This document shows positions 24,531 through 37,056 of a DNA stretch of 64,000 bases, in pieces. Below the pieces are notes generated by a model, which saw nothing but the letters and a program-made list of their open reading frames with translations, did no database searches and was not told where the DNA came from. Position 1 is the first letter of the stretch. The number at the start of each line of letters is the position of its first letter. Origin of the DNA: Phycomyces blakesleeanus NRRL 1555(-). Its lineage: Eukaryota; Mucoromycota; Mucoromycetes; Mucorales; Phycomycetaceae. The stretch lies in NCBI RefSeq assembly GCF_001638985.1, contig NW_017265148.1:451367-515366 (forward strand), read 5' to 3'. A program made the translations under genes and the position numbers.

Positions 24531-26994
24531 ACAACAACAACAACAACAGCAGGTTACGGACCAAGAAATGATGCAAAAGGCTAAATACCCACTCAATCAA
24601 GACTTGACAGTCAGTTTGCAGACTCATGCTAATCAAATTTATGGATCTACCGATGCTCTCTCTCGTGCAGCTGCTTTTATTCTTTCTCAGCAAGAAAAGC
24701 AAGATGATGACGATGAGGACGATGATAATATGAATGGAGGAAAAGAACGCTCAAACGTAGTTCTTCTGTTTCGCAGTCTCTCGATGAAGATTGGACAATA
24801 CTTGGGTATTCTTGAAGATATTGACTTGACCAACATTGACAGTTCCCAGATCCTTTCCTTACCTGACTATCGTGTCAACAAACAGAACCTGTATAACGCG
24901 ACTGGATGCTTATTCGGTGCTATCCAGCTACTGACCGATGTACAAGCTGATACAGCAACCAGTGTGATTGGGATCGAAAGCAGCATCCGACGAGTAGAGG
25001 ATACAATTGAAAGCATATTTTCTAGTGTGGACCAGATGGTTGGCCAGCGTAAGCTGTGGTTGATGCGTGGTGGATCTTCTTCCGAACTGCCGGACACTAA
25101 GGTTGATAACTCGCCAACAAGTTCACCTGACATGGTGTTTAATGGAGCGGATGATGAAGGTGGTGTACGACGTTATGATAGTGGAACTGATGTTGAGGAT
25201 CCTATGCGTGCACGCTCCCCTCTTCATCAGCGACCATCGATTGGTGGAAATGCTAGTGATTACAAGCAAAAGATGGTGGATAAAGCACGAAAACGCCAAA
25301 ATGGATCAAAGACGGCCGATGGACGTGCTGGTGTGCCCGATAACTGGTATCTTGGGTACGACTATGCAGAGAGCGATATTATTTTTACCAAGGAAAACAC
25401 CCTCAAGGGCGGTACTTTGCCCGCCCTTGTGGAACGCCTCACTCTTCATGATACCCTGGGTAAGTCAAAGACAGAAAACACGGACTATTTTGTTTTTCAG
25501 AATTACAAAGATTAGAACTAATTATTATTATTATTATTTAGATATGAGCTTTATTGCCAACTTTCTACTCACATATCGCTCATTCTGTACAAGTGACGAG
25601 TTTCTTGGCCTGCTTGAGCAACGTTACAATCTTCTCGCTCCAGAAGGGTTGACGCCCGAGGAGCTTGAGACATGGACTGAACGCAAACAGAAGCTTGTTC
25701 GACTACGGTATGTGTGACAAAGAACTCCTTTTGAGCGTCCGTGTGTTGTTTGGCATCTTTTTCCCTATTCGGCTCGTATGTTATTTCAGCTTTTACTTAC
25801 CGGTCCTTAATTGTCATAGCGTGTTTAATGTGATGAAGAACTGGCTCGAAAATTATTATACTGACGAAGACGAACCAATCCTCGCCCGTCTTGAATTCTT
25901 CACTAATACAGTAATTCGCGATGCCTCCTCTTTTTCGGCTGACCAACTCAATAGACTGATCCGTAAGCGCCGCGAGCTCGATCCAAATAAAAATCTTAAG
26001 AAGCTCGTTCCAAACAACGCTGCTGGTCCTACGTCGATCATGCCTAAAAATATAACGGATATCAAGATGCTTGAAATTGATCCATTAGAAATGGCCCGTC
26101 AACTCAGCATAAGAGATTTCAAGTTGTACAGCAGTATCTTACCCATTGAGTGTCTTGGTCAAGGATGGTCCAGAGATGATAATGATAGTAATGCGGCTAC
26201 AAATGTAAAACAATCTATTGATTACTGCAACAGACTCACGGCCTGGGCAACCGAAAGTATTCTTGTTCACGAAGAACCCAAGAGACGAGTTGTGATCATT
26301 AAATATTGGGTCCAAGTAGCCAACGTATGTTGAACAAAAAAAAACATTCTCTCCGCCCAATATATATATATACATAAAAGGGTCAAGGAGTGGGGAGTCA
26401 TCATTATTTTGTAAAAGATATGCCACTAACAAATACACTTTACAGCATTGTCGTATTCTAAACAACTATAACACTTGCATGGCAATCCTATCCGCATTTG
26501 ATAATAGTGCTATCGGACGTCTGCGTAAGACCTGGGAGGTAAATAAAATAAAATAAAATGTTTACTTAATATGATATTGTTTTATTGACTATTTGTAATA
26601 GCTGGTTGGAAATCGTACAAACCAAACATTAGGTTATATTCGTAAATTAATGGGTGCCAATCGCAATTTTGTGGAGTACCGTGAGATGATCCATTCAGTC
26701 AATCCTCCCTGTATTCCATTCCTTGGGATCTATCTCCAAGATCTTACGTTTATTGAAGACGGAAATCCTGACTACCTTAAGAAATCTTCAAATTTGATCA
26801 ACTTTGCCAAAAAACAAAAGGCTGCTGAAGTCATCCGTGAACTCAAGCAGTTCCAAACCCCACCCTACACCTTCCGTCTTATCCCCGAACTCCAGGATTT
26901 CATCAAAACACGCCTTGAAAATAGTCATGATATTGAACAACTCTATGAACGATCCGTACGACTCGAGCCGCGCAATGTGGAACCTACAGTTTAA
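22554..26994 (+). CDS. CDC25: SH3-WW-RasGEF protein, Cdc25-like Ras guanine nucleotide exchange factor
   Basis: Eight exons, 1264 aa: 22554-22696, 22771-23395, 23497-23610, 23704-25459, 25542-25707, 25820-26324, 26446-26538, 26602-26994. Phase closes. It activates Ras by catalysing GDP release, upstream of cAMP signalling in fungi. Domains in order: SH3 (residues 11-70; ALYAFDSRETSSLNF, GWWDGWCNGLRGWFPSNYVE), Ser/Gln-rich linker, WW domain (WVERVTPQGRIYFCNLSTQ, TTWEF), a region rich in predicted helices, polyQ tract, RasGEF_N (LDMSFIANFLLTYRSF), and the Cdc25 catalytic domain. The last begins at LEIDPLEMARQLSIRDFKL and includes NHCRILNNYNTCMAILSAF and PPCIPFLGIYLQDLTFIEDG. A pyrimidine tract precedes the ATG. 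SH3 plus RasGEF is the Saccharomyces Cdc25 layout; the WW domain is an addition seen in other fungi. Confidence 0.93.
24319..24552 (+). repeat. polyglutamine-encoding CAA/CAG tract
   Basis: About 78 codons, almost all CAA or CAG, with one His and several interspersed GAA (Glu) codons, encode a long Gln tract between the WW and RasGEF domains. The regular CAACAG alternation gives open frames on both strands, which are spurious. Confidence 0.95.
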
Positions 26995-27571
26995 ACACAC
27001 TTTTACATGGTCCGTTTTTTATACTCTTTACCTTATTTTTATGCATTCACAGTCCATTCTTTTCTTTCTTTTTCTTTTAATTATTATTATTATTGTTGTT
27101 CTTTATTACTACTTAGTGTACTGTATTTAAACTATTTCTCCCTCACACACACATACATCTTTTCTCTCTTTCTTCTTCTTCTATTTATTCATCATCTTCA
27201 TGTCCATCATGCCCCCACCCTGTTCCTCTCCTTTCTTGTAACCCTTTCTTTTTTTTTTGAAAAAAATTGTACATGCATTCTCTCATTTTTCGGTTGACAG
27301 GTACACCACTTTAGAGCAATACAAAACAAACAAACAGACTAAATAAATAAATAACTCACTTAATATACATATATACATATACACATATACACATGCATAC
27401 TTACTCACTCATTTACACAGTACAATATCTACCTGCTCATATAGTCGTGTCAATAACATGAAAAAAAAACTTAAAACAAAGAAAGAGAGAATTGAGAATC
27501 TTATTATTATAACTATTTCATATAACAGCAGATATTTTTATTTTTTAAAAATATCATATAAAAATTTATTA
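26995..27571. other. 3' flank of the Ras exchange factor gene
   Basis: Pyrimidine-rich then AT-rich DNA with no supported gene. It likely carries the 3' untranslated region. It runs up to the TA duplication of MITE copy A2. Confidence 0.5.
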
Positions 27572-27967
27572 ATGCCATTCACCAGCGTACGAGGGAATTG
27601 GATCGAGGGAATTGAAAGAAAAATTACTTTTCATAGTAATTTATTCGATTCCGAATGGATATATTTGTCAATTCCTTCGACAATTACATGGTGTTTTTAA
27701 CCATGTAATTGTCGAGGGAATTGACAAAATTTCTAAAATAAGGACTCTAGTTACAAAAAGGAATATACTAAACAACCATACTTTAAAAAGCTCATTCTAT
27801 ATAGCCAAAATGAAACAAATCATTAACAAAAAAACAAAAATGGGCAGGGTATTTTAGTATATAATTAAAAACCAGATGCTGAATAACAATCGGAATCGTA
27901 TATGACGTGATTCAATTCCCTCGATCCAATTCCCTCAACAATTCCCTCGTACGCTGGTGAATGGCAT
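27572..27967 (+). mobile_element. MITE family A, copy 2
   Basis: A 396-bp element in the same orientation as copy 1 and nearly identical to it across most of its length. TIRs begin ATGCCATTCACCAGCGTACG, and TA flanks both ends. The loop of the central palindrome differs from copy 1 (GTTTTTA instead of CAAAAAC), consistent with loop inversion. Confidence 0.92.
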
Positions 27968-27989
27968 TACTAAAAGCCAGTATTCTATT

Positions 27990-28050
27990 GGCAGACATTA
28001 CAACTCCGCGACCGTATAATTCCTACGGTCGCGGAGTTGTAATATCTGCC
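27990..28050. repeat. short near-perfect hairpin
   Basis: Two 27-bp arms (left arm contains ACTCCGCGACCGTA, right arm TACGGTCGCGGAGT) with one mismatch and a 7-nt loop, 23 bp from MITE copy A2. It is much more GC-rich than its surroundings. It is too short for a standard MITE. Confidence 0.9.
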
Positions 28051-28234
28051 ATTTACTACTGATTTTTTTTTGGAGAAAAAAAACTACATTCTTACAACAC
28101 ATTCTAATATAATGACGTAGACTATTTTTTATAGCAATCCAAAAAATCTGGTCAACCTTTTTCTTTCTATTGCCTTTTTTTTATAGTCCATCATTGATTG
28201 ATTTATGAACAATAGTATTTTTTAAGAAATCATA

Positions 28235-31200
28235 ATGCTGGATAATGTGTTTGCAAGGCTCAAGCAAGAAATAGCCATTGATGGTGCCAGAGGCAAGCAT
28301 TGGAAATAAATAAATAAAAATAAAAATAAATTATCAATTCATTAATCAATTCCTTTACTCATGTCAAAAAATACATTATACAAATACATGCAATAAATTA
28401 GGCACTTGCATCGATGACGTTTGGGCTCATGTCAAAGTTATTACAACCTCTGAGATCGTACAGCGTGAGGGAGAATTATCCACTCCAGTAAATATAGACA
28501 TGGCCTACAAGTGCTATGTCTGGCGATTCATCAGACGTTTTCCGGAACTTCTTTTTTATGAAAAATTAGACAGGACTGGCCAAAACGAAGATGATCTAAA
28601 TGATAATAACTCTGAAAACGATCTTATTGAGAGCTCGGATAACAGTTGCGATGGAAAAGTCAGACCTTTTACTCAATTGAAGGCAATATATATATATTTA
28701 AAAAAAGACTTTTTATTCGATGAATCTAACTAAACAAAAAACATTGGTTTACAGCTTAAATACGGATTGACAAAGAACTTCAGACTCTTAGAGGATATTG
28801 GCTCTCTTGAATATGGAAAAGTGGTAGAAAAATATGGAGATCGTCTCTATGTAATAGCCACTCCTCAGTACCAAAAAGAACAGTTACTTTTTGGCGTACC
28901 TGTAAGTAAAATACTTGCACAAGCCTCTTTCAGTTCCCCGCTTTTTTTTTTGGTTAAATATACGACTTATGAAAATATATTATTAATACACGATTATCTT
29001 GAAGCCTGGTCCAGAATTTACGCAAAACTTAATCGTACTCTTGCAAAGAATCATAAAATCTCGTCATGATGGAATTACGCAGGCTGATATCACCAGGCTC
29101 TATGATCTTGACCCTCGTTCAACTGGTCACTATGTAAAGTCACTTGAAAAAATGGGCGCAATGTAAGCATTATTGCTTCTTTGTATCAAGAACAAGTCTA
29201 ATAATTGTTACGAATTAGTACGAGAACAACTTACTCCTACGCTCGCATTCGTACCAATATGTGTGTACATATCCGCTTTAGCAGGATTAAGAAACTTTCT
29301 CAACCAGACGAAGAGGAAGAAGAAGAAGATAAAGCTGGGGACAATGACGAGAAAACTTGTCCTTACAATGTCAACACACTTGGCGTTGTTTTTTCAGCAA
29401 AGTCTCTGTTGCATTCAATCACAGAATTGCTTTTGGATGCCAAGGACAATGTTATGTTTACTGATGACATTCTTAATGCATTGGTAAGATTTTTTATTGA
29501 TGTGTGTTGTTGTATCCTAAATTATTGTTATTTACATTATGTACTTTTTGTTATATTTATAGGGCTTTAATTCAAAGAAGAAAGGTGTTAGAAAATGGTT
29601 TAATCGAGCTATTGATATTATGTGTCTTCGTGGCTACCTTAAAAAATTTGTTGCAAAAGAGAATAATGTAGGGAGACAACTTCGATGCCTTAAACTTCTC
29701 AAAACCGAGCTGTGTAAGTTTATCATTTCTGTTTTCCGATTATTTGTTTATGATATGATTTTATTAAATATTATGTACACATTTACTTATTTACTTCTCC
29801 ACTATTATATATATATATATATGCGTGTGTGTGTGCTACACTAGCTATGAAAAAACAGCATAGTATTCTACTAAAGGAACTACCAAAAGAAAACAGTCAT
29901 AATAGAACACTTGTTGTTCCACGTATTTATGGAAAGCCTCGCGAATCAAGTCCTCCTGTATTCTATCGAGGCTTTACACTTGAATTCCAAATTATCAATA
30001 CTTTGAGATCAGCCGGAGTTCACGGGATTACTCAGAGGGTACGGTATCTTCCCTGGAAAACTGGCTTTTGTACTTATAAGCTTACCTTCTTTTTTAGAAT
30101 ATCGGCCGAGAAGCAAACTGCATAGACTCTCGTATGCTTTATAGAGCTTTGGAAAGAATGGTAGTCGAACAAGGAATTGCGATTGAAAACTATGGTGTCT
30201 GCCGTCATCTTGAATTTGAAGGTCGTAACCGCAGATACCGTTATTTTACCTATATAAACTATAAAAAGGTTGTTGAAGATAAGGATGTCTTTCCCATTAA
30301 GTACGAAACCTTCACACCAGACGAAAGTCTTATCGTGGAGCATGACTATCTCAACCAGCTCGTTATAACACCCATTCACTGGAAAAAACCAAGTCAAAGG
30401 CTACCATTATTACCACGCCCAAAACGACCTGAGCCAGATATTGAGAGAGACTATGCATCTGTCAACAATTCTCCCGCTTTTGATCTTGTACCATTAGTCG
30501 TGAACCCAGATGCATTCACCAAACAGTTGAGAGGAAGGCATAAAAAGCGTGGGAGACCAGTAGAAAATAAACCAAAACCTAGAAAGCGAAAGACCCGATC
30601 GGTACCAGAAGACGAAGAGAGCAGCGAATATGGCGAATCAGAGACTGAATCAACGAAAGGAAAGAAGTCATATCAAGGGCGAGTCACGAGAGCCACTAAA
30701 AGGACATCCTTGAAAACCCTTGAGAAAACTGAGCCAGAAAGTACTCCAAGTAATACATCCAAAGTGGAAACCAGATCTAAAGTTTTGCCTGAACACGTTA
30801 ACCCATCAAAAGAGATCGCTGAAGTATTGGACCAGTGCAATATAGTAACCTCGACTCCTGAAAGTCTACAACCTGAAATAATGTCTGTTAACTTGAATCC
30901 TCTGTCGATAAGAACGGGAAAAGATCAAATATTATCATCACAAGCAACGGAAAGTCAGATTCCTCAAAAACGTACAGATATATCTGTAGAACATTATAGT
31001 CAGCCAAAAGCCAAGAAACCCTCAACAACACTTTTGTCAGATCCAAAAACATTTACCAGACCGAAAACAAGATCTACTGCGACTCGTCAAACAACCTTAT
31101 TCGAATTGTTTTCTGCACGTCCTAAAGAACCAAAAACCCTTAATGCTAAGCAGAATGTATCGAATGAACAGTCTGCTACATTTCATATCAATGGAAGCTC

Positions 31201-34200
31201 TACTAAAGCGATAAAAGACAAAGAGGTATCTAAGTCAGCTGGATCACTGACTCGGGAGCCAGACCAAGAAAAATGTTCTCCTAGTATATCCCAGGCTTTT
31301 TTAGAATTGGGGCCAGTCAATCATAAGGTTGGCGAAGTGCCCGAAGTGCCCGAAGAAATCCAGAACACTACTACGAATGGCGATAGACTTTCACGTAAAT
31401 CCAGACCTACAAGAATGTATGGCAAAGATAATGAGCTCATTCCAAAAGACAATACTATTATACCACCGATTAATAAACCTGGAAATACTTCACATATAGC
31501 ACCGGAAAGAAAATCCCAGAAAAAAAATAGGCCTGCTTTGGACGATAACTATGAAGGTGAAGATGAAGACTATGAAGATGAAGGCAATGAAGATGAAGAC
31601 GATGAAGATGAAGACGATGAAGATGAAGACGATGAAAACCATAAAGGGTCTTTAAAATTAAAATCCAATGATAAAGATACAGCGACAGAATTAAAACTCG
31701 GGTTTACACAAAGGTCACGGGAAATAAAAGCTGCGAAGGGAACGACGAATCTTTATATGCTTCAGAGAAAGGCTGTAATTCTGGCTCTTCTGGAAAGTTA
31801 TCCAATCATGGAACGTAATTTTCACTTTAAGAGGCTCTTTGAAGATAAGACAAAGGAAATGTTTGGGGAAAGTCTACTTCCCACATCTATAGTTTGTATT
31901 AAAACTATCTGGAGAGCAGTAGAAGAGCTTGCACGAGAAAACGTAGTATGTACTCGCGAAGTCACGTTATCAAACATCAGTGGGAAAAAAGCGAAGAGGG
32001 ATATTCTGTTTCGTCGAGATATAGAAGCTGACGGAGAAATTATGAATGATTACTTAAAGTATGTGGGCAAAGGAGAAGCTATTTGGAAAAGCATTCGTAC
32101 TCCAGTACAATTCGAGAAGATTGAACAACCTGAGCGCCTTTTGGATCGTATGGCTCGTATGGAGGCCGAGCACAACTTGGCTGTAGAAGAAAAGAATATA
32201 ACTGAAGCAGTGAAGATCCAGGGCAAACTGAAAAAATTCAGAAAGAATGTCAATTTGGCTAGAGCATACCCAGAAAAGCTGACGAATCCAGCATCTAGTC
32301 GGAAATGCGGACCTAGCAAACTTCTTATTGGCCTTAAATATGGGTTCATTTCTTCGAAATTTATACGAGCCAAAAGGTTGCATCAATATTTAAACAATTT
32401 ACTAAGCAGAAACGTATCAGACGTCGACCCTGAGACTCGTCAGATTCCTATTGTTAGGATTATACAAAATTTGACATTTGGAGAGTACCTTAAAATAATT
32501 GGTATCTTCTTTGAGTCAACTGAAATCCAAGAATTTGCCAATGGATTGCCTAGCAATTACGAAATCATCCTTTCCCAGCTTCCGATTAATATCCAAGATA
32601 TCTTGTTTAGCAGAAAAACTAGGCTATTACGTCGTCTACGCATAGTCCTAGATGTACTTGAAGGCTTCGAGATTATCGAACGTGGTATTCGTGGCACAAC
32701 CTCACTCGATAATTATTTTTCGAACTGGACTGTTGATACTACAAAAGTCTGCACCCTCAATTCAGAAGTGCCAATGCGTGACGTCTTGCACCCAGACCAA
32801 GTAATTATCCGTACATACTCCATTTGCACACCTGCAGATATTCAAATTTTCTGGAGTGACCTTCAATACAGATGCACCAATCAACCCGTTAAATTGGCAG
32901 ATATCCGTAAGCTTCAATTATCTAATTCTCGGCGCTCCTTCGTCAGTGGCATGTTCTTTTTAAAGAATTGGAAGACTACATACCAGATGTCTGCCGAACA
33001 AAAGAAAATCCTCGAAAGTTATGTTGACAGGGTGAACAAAACCACCCCTTTGAAAGAAAATGATATTTGCAATAAGGCTGCGGAAGAAAGTGAAATGAAC
33101 ATCACTATGGTTAGAGCCTATTACCGCAAAGTTGAGGTCTCCTTTCTCACTCGCCAAGAGAAAATATCTGTCCGAATGATAGAACGACATGTTCATGGCA
33201 GAAAAAGATTCAGAAAACCTAGAATCCAGCAGAATATCCCAATGGGACAAAATTCCCTAAAAGAATTTTCTGGTATTTTCAAACTATCCAGATCTGCAGA
33301 CCATTTGAATGACGAAACAATATATCCAAATTGGTATCATAAGATTAGTCTCAATAATATGCTTGGTATCAATAAAGACGCAGATGAACGGCAAGATAAA
33401 AACGGCTCCTTGGATTTCTTCACAGATGGTAAAATTGTTCAGAAAAAACACTCGTACTTCAATATATTAAATAAAATAACTATTTTTATAGTGCAATATA
33501 AACTACTTGATGACAAGACAGGTCGAAAAAGATATAGTTGGAGCGATCAAGAAGATGATTTGCTTATCTACGGTTATGCCATCGTGGCGGAGCGTCTCAA
33601 AGGACATCGTTTTATGTGGGGTGCACTTAGCCGGGTTTTCTCTGATCGCACAACTTCTAGTCTTCGCAATCGCTTAAAGAGATTGCATGAAACAGCCTCG
33701 GCTGGTTCACAGATCAAAATTCTGCGCCACCTGTGGGGAGATATATATAAAAAGGGGTGCAATAGCGGTGCTATTGTTGAGGATGAAAAAAGCATTCATG
33801 ATAACATACATTTTAACCTTTTGGGTCAAGTTCATTACTTCCTCGAGCAACTACAGGAAGCTCCAAGGTAAATATAAAAGTGAATATGTATATACTACTA
33901 AGGATATATTACTAACCTCCTGTATACTTGTTTGTTGTTCTTTGTGTTAGTACTTTTGCGTTTACTAGCGAGCTTATATTAAGCACAAGTACGGAATTCA
34001 AAAAGAATATTGTAAAACCTCAAGAAAAGAAACTCTATGAAGATATATACCATGCTCAGATTACACGCCTAGCTAAAAAGGCAGTTCTTTGTTACAATAC
34101 ACCTCGTTTAAGATTTTCACCAAAGGGAGGCTTTAATACAGGATCCTGCTCTGTATACTCTGAGATGAATCGAGATAAAAGAAGTGTTTCTTTTTTAAAG

Positions 34201-35804
34201 ATATTCATTATGGTAAGCATTCAGGCTCTAAATGATTTAATCAGTAATACATATTTCTATTAATTTGGTCTTTAATAGATGATCCTATTGACGCCGGAGG
34301 ACAAATATGAGCCATATTTTGCATATGCTATTTTACAAAAATTCCCTGTAAAGCTTGTCACGTTAGCTGTGGATGCATTTAGTGACGAAGGGTCTATTAT
34401 CAAAAATTCGCGATACAGAAGACGTATTCCTGGACGAAAAGAAGGTTTATCACACAAGTATGCATGTGTTTATCTTTGATTGGGCTTTAGATAAGAAATA
34501 ACTCTGGAAAACAATATAGATTCTCGAGATATATGAATGGGGAAGCGGGACTGAATTTTTCTATCCATGCAAAAGGATATGAACAATATATTACTGAGAG
34601 AAGAGATGTTGAGTTTATGCCCCTTAATTCTGGGAAGGCAATAATGGCTTGTATTCTAGATCTATTTTCAGATGGAAGAGTAAGTATAATACACAACCAT
34701 AGGAGCGTATTGGTATATATTATGATTGATTGGAAAATGAAAACATTATTGTTTAGCTTCGGTTAGATATCAAAGACAAGTCGAATATTGAAGGTCCTAA
34801 AGTCATGTTTCACTCAAAATCACGTTCCATTGGTAAATTGATTGAGTATTTTTTGTTTTTGTTTTTTTTTTCTTTCGAAATAAGCCTTAAAACAAACAAT
34901 ATACTAATAACCTTTATAGAGAGTTCTCATGCTTATTTCGATATAAAAATGAAACTTGAAACACCTCGAAAACAATATGATATTCCAAACATTGGGAACC
35001 ACAATGAAAATGTTGTTCCACTCCAAGAAGATGCTTTTGAAGATGCTTTCGATAATCTTTATATTAAAAACAATATATTGAAAACAACTGCGAGTCAAAT
35101 TGTCAACAAGCTCTCTAAAATGGGTTCAGATGGTGCTACTTTATGGGAACTTAAGGTATTTAAATTATTTTATAGATTTTGTGTAATATTCAAATACATG
35201 TTTACTAAAATATTTATCGTAGGAACATATAAAAATATTATCCATTAATATAACAGATGATCATATCTTCAAAGCCATTGGTATTTTGACTAAAAACGAT
35301 CCACCTCTGGTTGCCCGCGTTGGCTTTGAGGCATATCGTTTTGTTTTGACGATATACCTGGAAAACTGGCTTATCGTTCCATCAGGTGTCATAATCCCCA
35401 AGCCTTCAGATCCGGAAAAAAAGGCCATTGTTGAGGAGCTTGCAAAAGTCCGCAAGCCAGCTATTAACTTGCGCAGGTGGAACGATTTGAGTGGATCTCG
35501 AATTGATCGAGTTTGGCGAATAAGTCTTCAATCAATTCTCGAGCTAGTGATGACACGACCTGGAATTTTTACGAATGCAATCCAACAACATTTCAAGAAT
35601 CGCTTTACACCGATAGAAGTGGAAGATCTTCTAGAAAACTTGGTTGAATCAAGAGCACTTAAAAAACTAGTTGTACAATGCAATACTCGTAAAGTCTGTA
35701 TTTTTGGAAATTCCTCCACTTTTGAGGTGCGAAACTCTAGCCAGATCGACAGTGGAGCAAAAACATGTTACTGGACAATTTCTGGATATTACAACAGAAT
35801 TTGA
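28235..35804 (+). CDS. TFC3: TFIIIC largest subunit, B-block-binding (Tfc3/GTF3C1-like)
   Basis: About 2151 aa, reconstructed from exons 28235-28292, 28402-28682, 28755-28901, 29005-29162, 29219-29483, 29563-29713, 29845-30038, 30098-33428, 33492-33867, 33951-34212, 34279-34457, 34520-34679, 34757-34832, 34920-35155 and 35223-35804. Phase closes throughout. It binds the tRNA-gene B box and recruits TFIIIB for RNA polymerase III. The B-block signature is QADITRLYDLDPRSTGHYV near residue 190. Also present are a winged-helix region, an AT-hook-like RHKKRGRPVE, an acidic run (EDEDDEDEDD), a SANT/Myb-like segment (YSWSDQEDDLLIYGY) and a conserved C-terminal region. Introns 1 and possibly 2 appear to use GC donors. 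The 33429-33491 intron is 63 nt, so leaving it in does not break the frame. Confidence 0.9.
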
Positions 35805-35913
35805 TACAATAACTGCATAATAAGATATCTATTATTTAGTTGAATTAATCTTCAGAAAATATCCATATTATCACTATATTAAGCCATTACTATATTGTCA
35901 TCTAAATAAACTA

Positions 35914-36509
35914 TGGGTGCTCACGGAGTGAAGTGTCAATCGACCAAAAAGTGTCAATCGACCAATGCCATTCACCAGCGTACGAGGGAATTGAGCCACG
36001 TCATATACGATTCCGATTGTTATTCAGCATCTGTTTTTTAATTACTTACTAAAATACCTTGCCAATTTTTATTTTTTTGTTAATGATTTGTTTTATATTG
36101 GCTATATAGAATGAGCTTTTTAAAGTATGGTCGTTTAGTATATTCCTTTTTGTAGCTAGAGTCCTTATTTTAGAAATTTTGTCAATTCCCTCGACAATTA
36201 CATGGTGTTTTTGACCATGTAATTGTCGAGGGAATTGACAAATATATCCATTCGGAATCGAATAAATTACTATGAAAAGTAATTTTTCTTTCAATTCCCT
36301 CGTACGCTGGTGAATGGCATATATCGAATATCACTATATCGAGCTTTGACTGTAGCAATAAAAATTAAATACCATATATGTTATTTAAAAATAATTTGTC
36401 CCTGGTCAAGAGCAGGGACATTCTTTGTGGACTTTAAAAGTTATATACCATATTTAGGATTGAGACCCTTCCAAATTGGTCGATTGACACTTCACTCCGT
36501 GAGCACCTT
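35914..36509. mobile_element. MITE family B carrying a nested family A copy
   Basis: TIRs share GGTGCTCACGGAGTGAAGTG at the left and its complement at the right (identity continues through TCAATCGACCAA). TA flanks both ends (35912-35913 and 36510-36511). Total length is 596 bp; without the nested element it would be about 240 bp. The segment AAGTGTCAATCGACCA is duplicated in direct orientation just left of the nested copy. Confidence 0.85.
35965..36320 (-). mobile_element. MITE family A, copy 3 (inverted, nested)
   Basis: A 356-bp copy in the opposite orientation to copies 1 and 2, with TIRs beginning ATGCCATTCACCAGCGTACG and the same central palindrome. It lies inside the family B element. 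No TA duplication is visible (CA on the left, AT on the right), and one subterminal block present in copies 1 and 2 is missing. Confidence 0.88.
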
Positions 36510-36512
36510 TAG

Positions 36513-37056
36513 CTAATATGGGGGGGGGTTCAGTAATACCTTTTTTATATTCATTATTATTGGTTAAAACCTAAAACTCAGAAAAATAAAATAAAATCTA
36601 AAACAGATAATAGAGAACCCGCTGTCGAGTGAAAATTCTAAATTTTCACACACTTTTGCTTTACGCGGCGATTGAAATTCCAATGAAAAGATGTAAAATT
36701 TTACTGAGGGAGGCCATTTAGTGATGAAATAGAGTGAAAAATTGGGAGTTTTCTAGTTTTTCACTACATTTCATCACCAAGTCTTTATTAAGAATTGAGC
36801 TTGTTTCTTCGCCTTCAAACATAAACACAATATATTCAAGAGTCGTCTCTATATATCTACTTAAGAGAATAAGTTTTGGAAAGCCAAGTTTATTAAGATG
36901 TATCTCTCGTATGTTTGTCACAGTACTTATGTTTTCATCAACTGTGGTTGAGTTTTTCTTTTTTTTTTTGACTGGGTTTCACTAATAATTCTTTTTTAGC
37001 AGTCTTTGAAAATATCACATCCCAACGGGTTCTCTAATGAAACCCCCTAATATAAA
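36513..37056. mobile_element. candidate MITE family D (ends uncertain)
   Basis: Two sets of inverted ends are visible. The inner set is TA|GAGAACCCGCTG at 36613 and CAACGGGTTCTC|TA ending at 37034. The outer set is a G-rich GGGGGGTTCAGTAA near 36525 facing TGAAACCCCC near 37038-37047. A hairpin with 21-bp arms (two mismatches) sits at 36720-36777. No coding capacity. Confidence 0.5.

Noticed and set aside
24168..24702. Long poly-Cys and poly-Leu ORFs on the - strand
   Set aside because: They are the antisense of the CAA/CAG tract in the Ras exchange factor gene.
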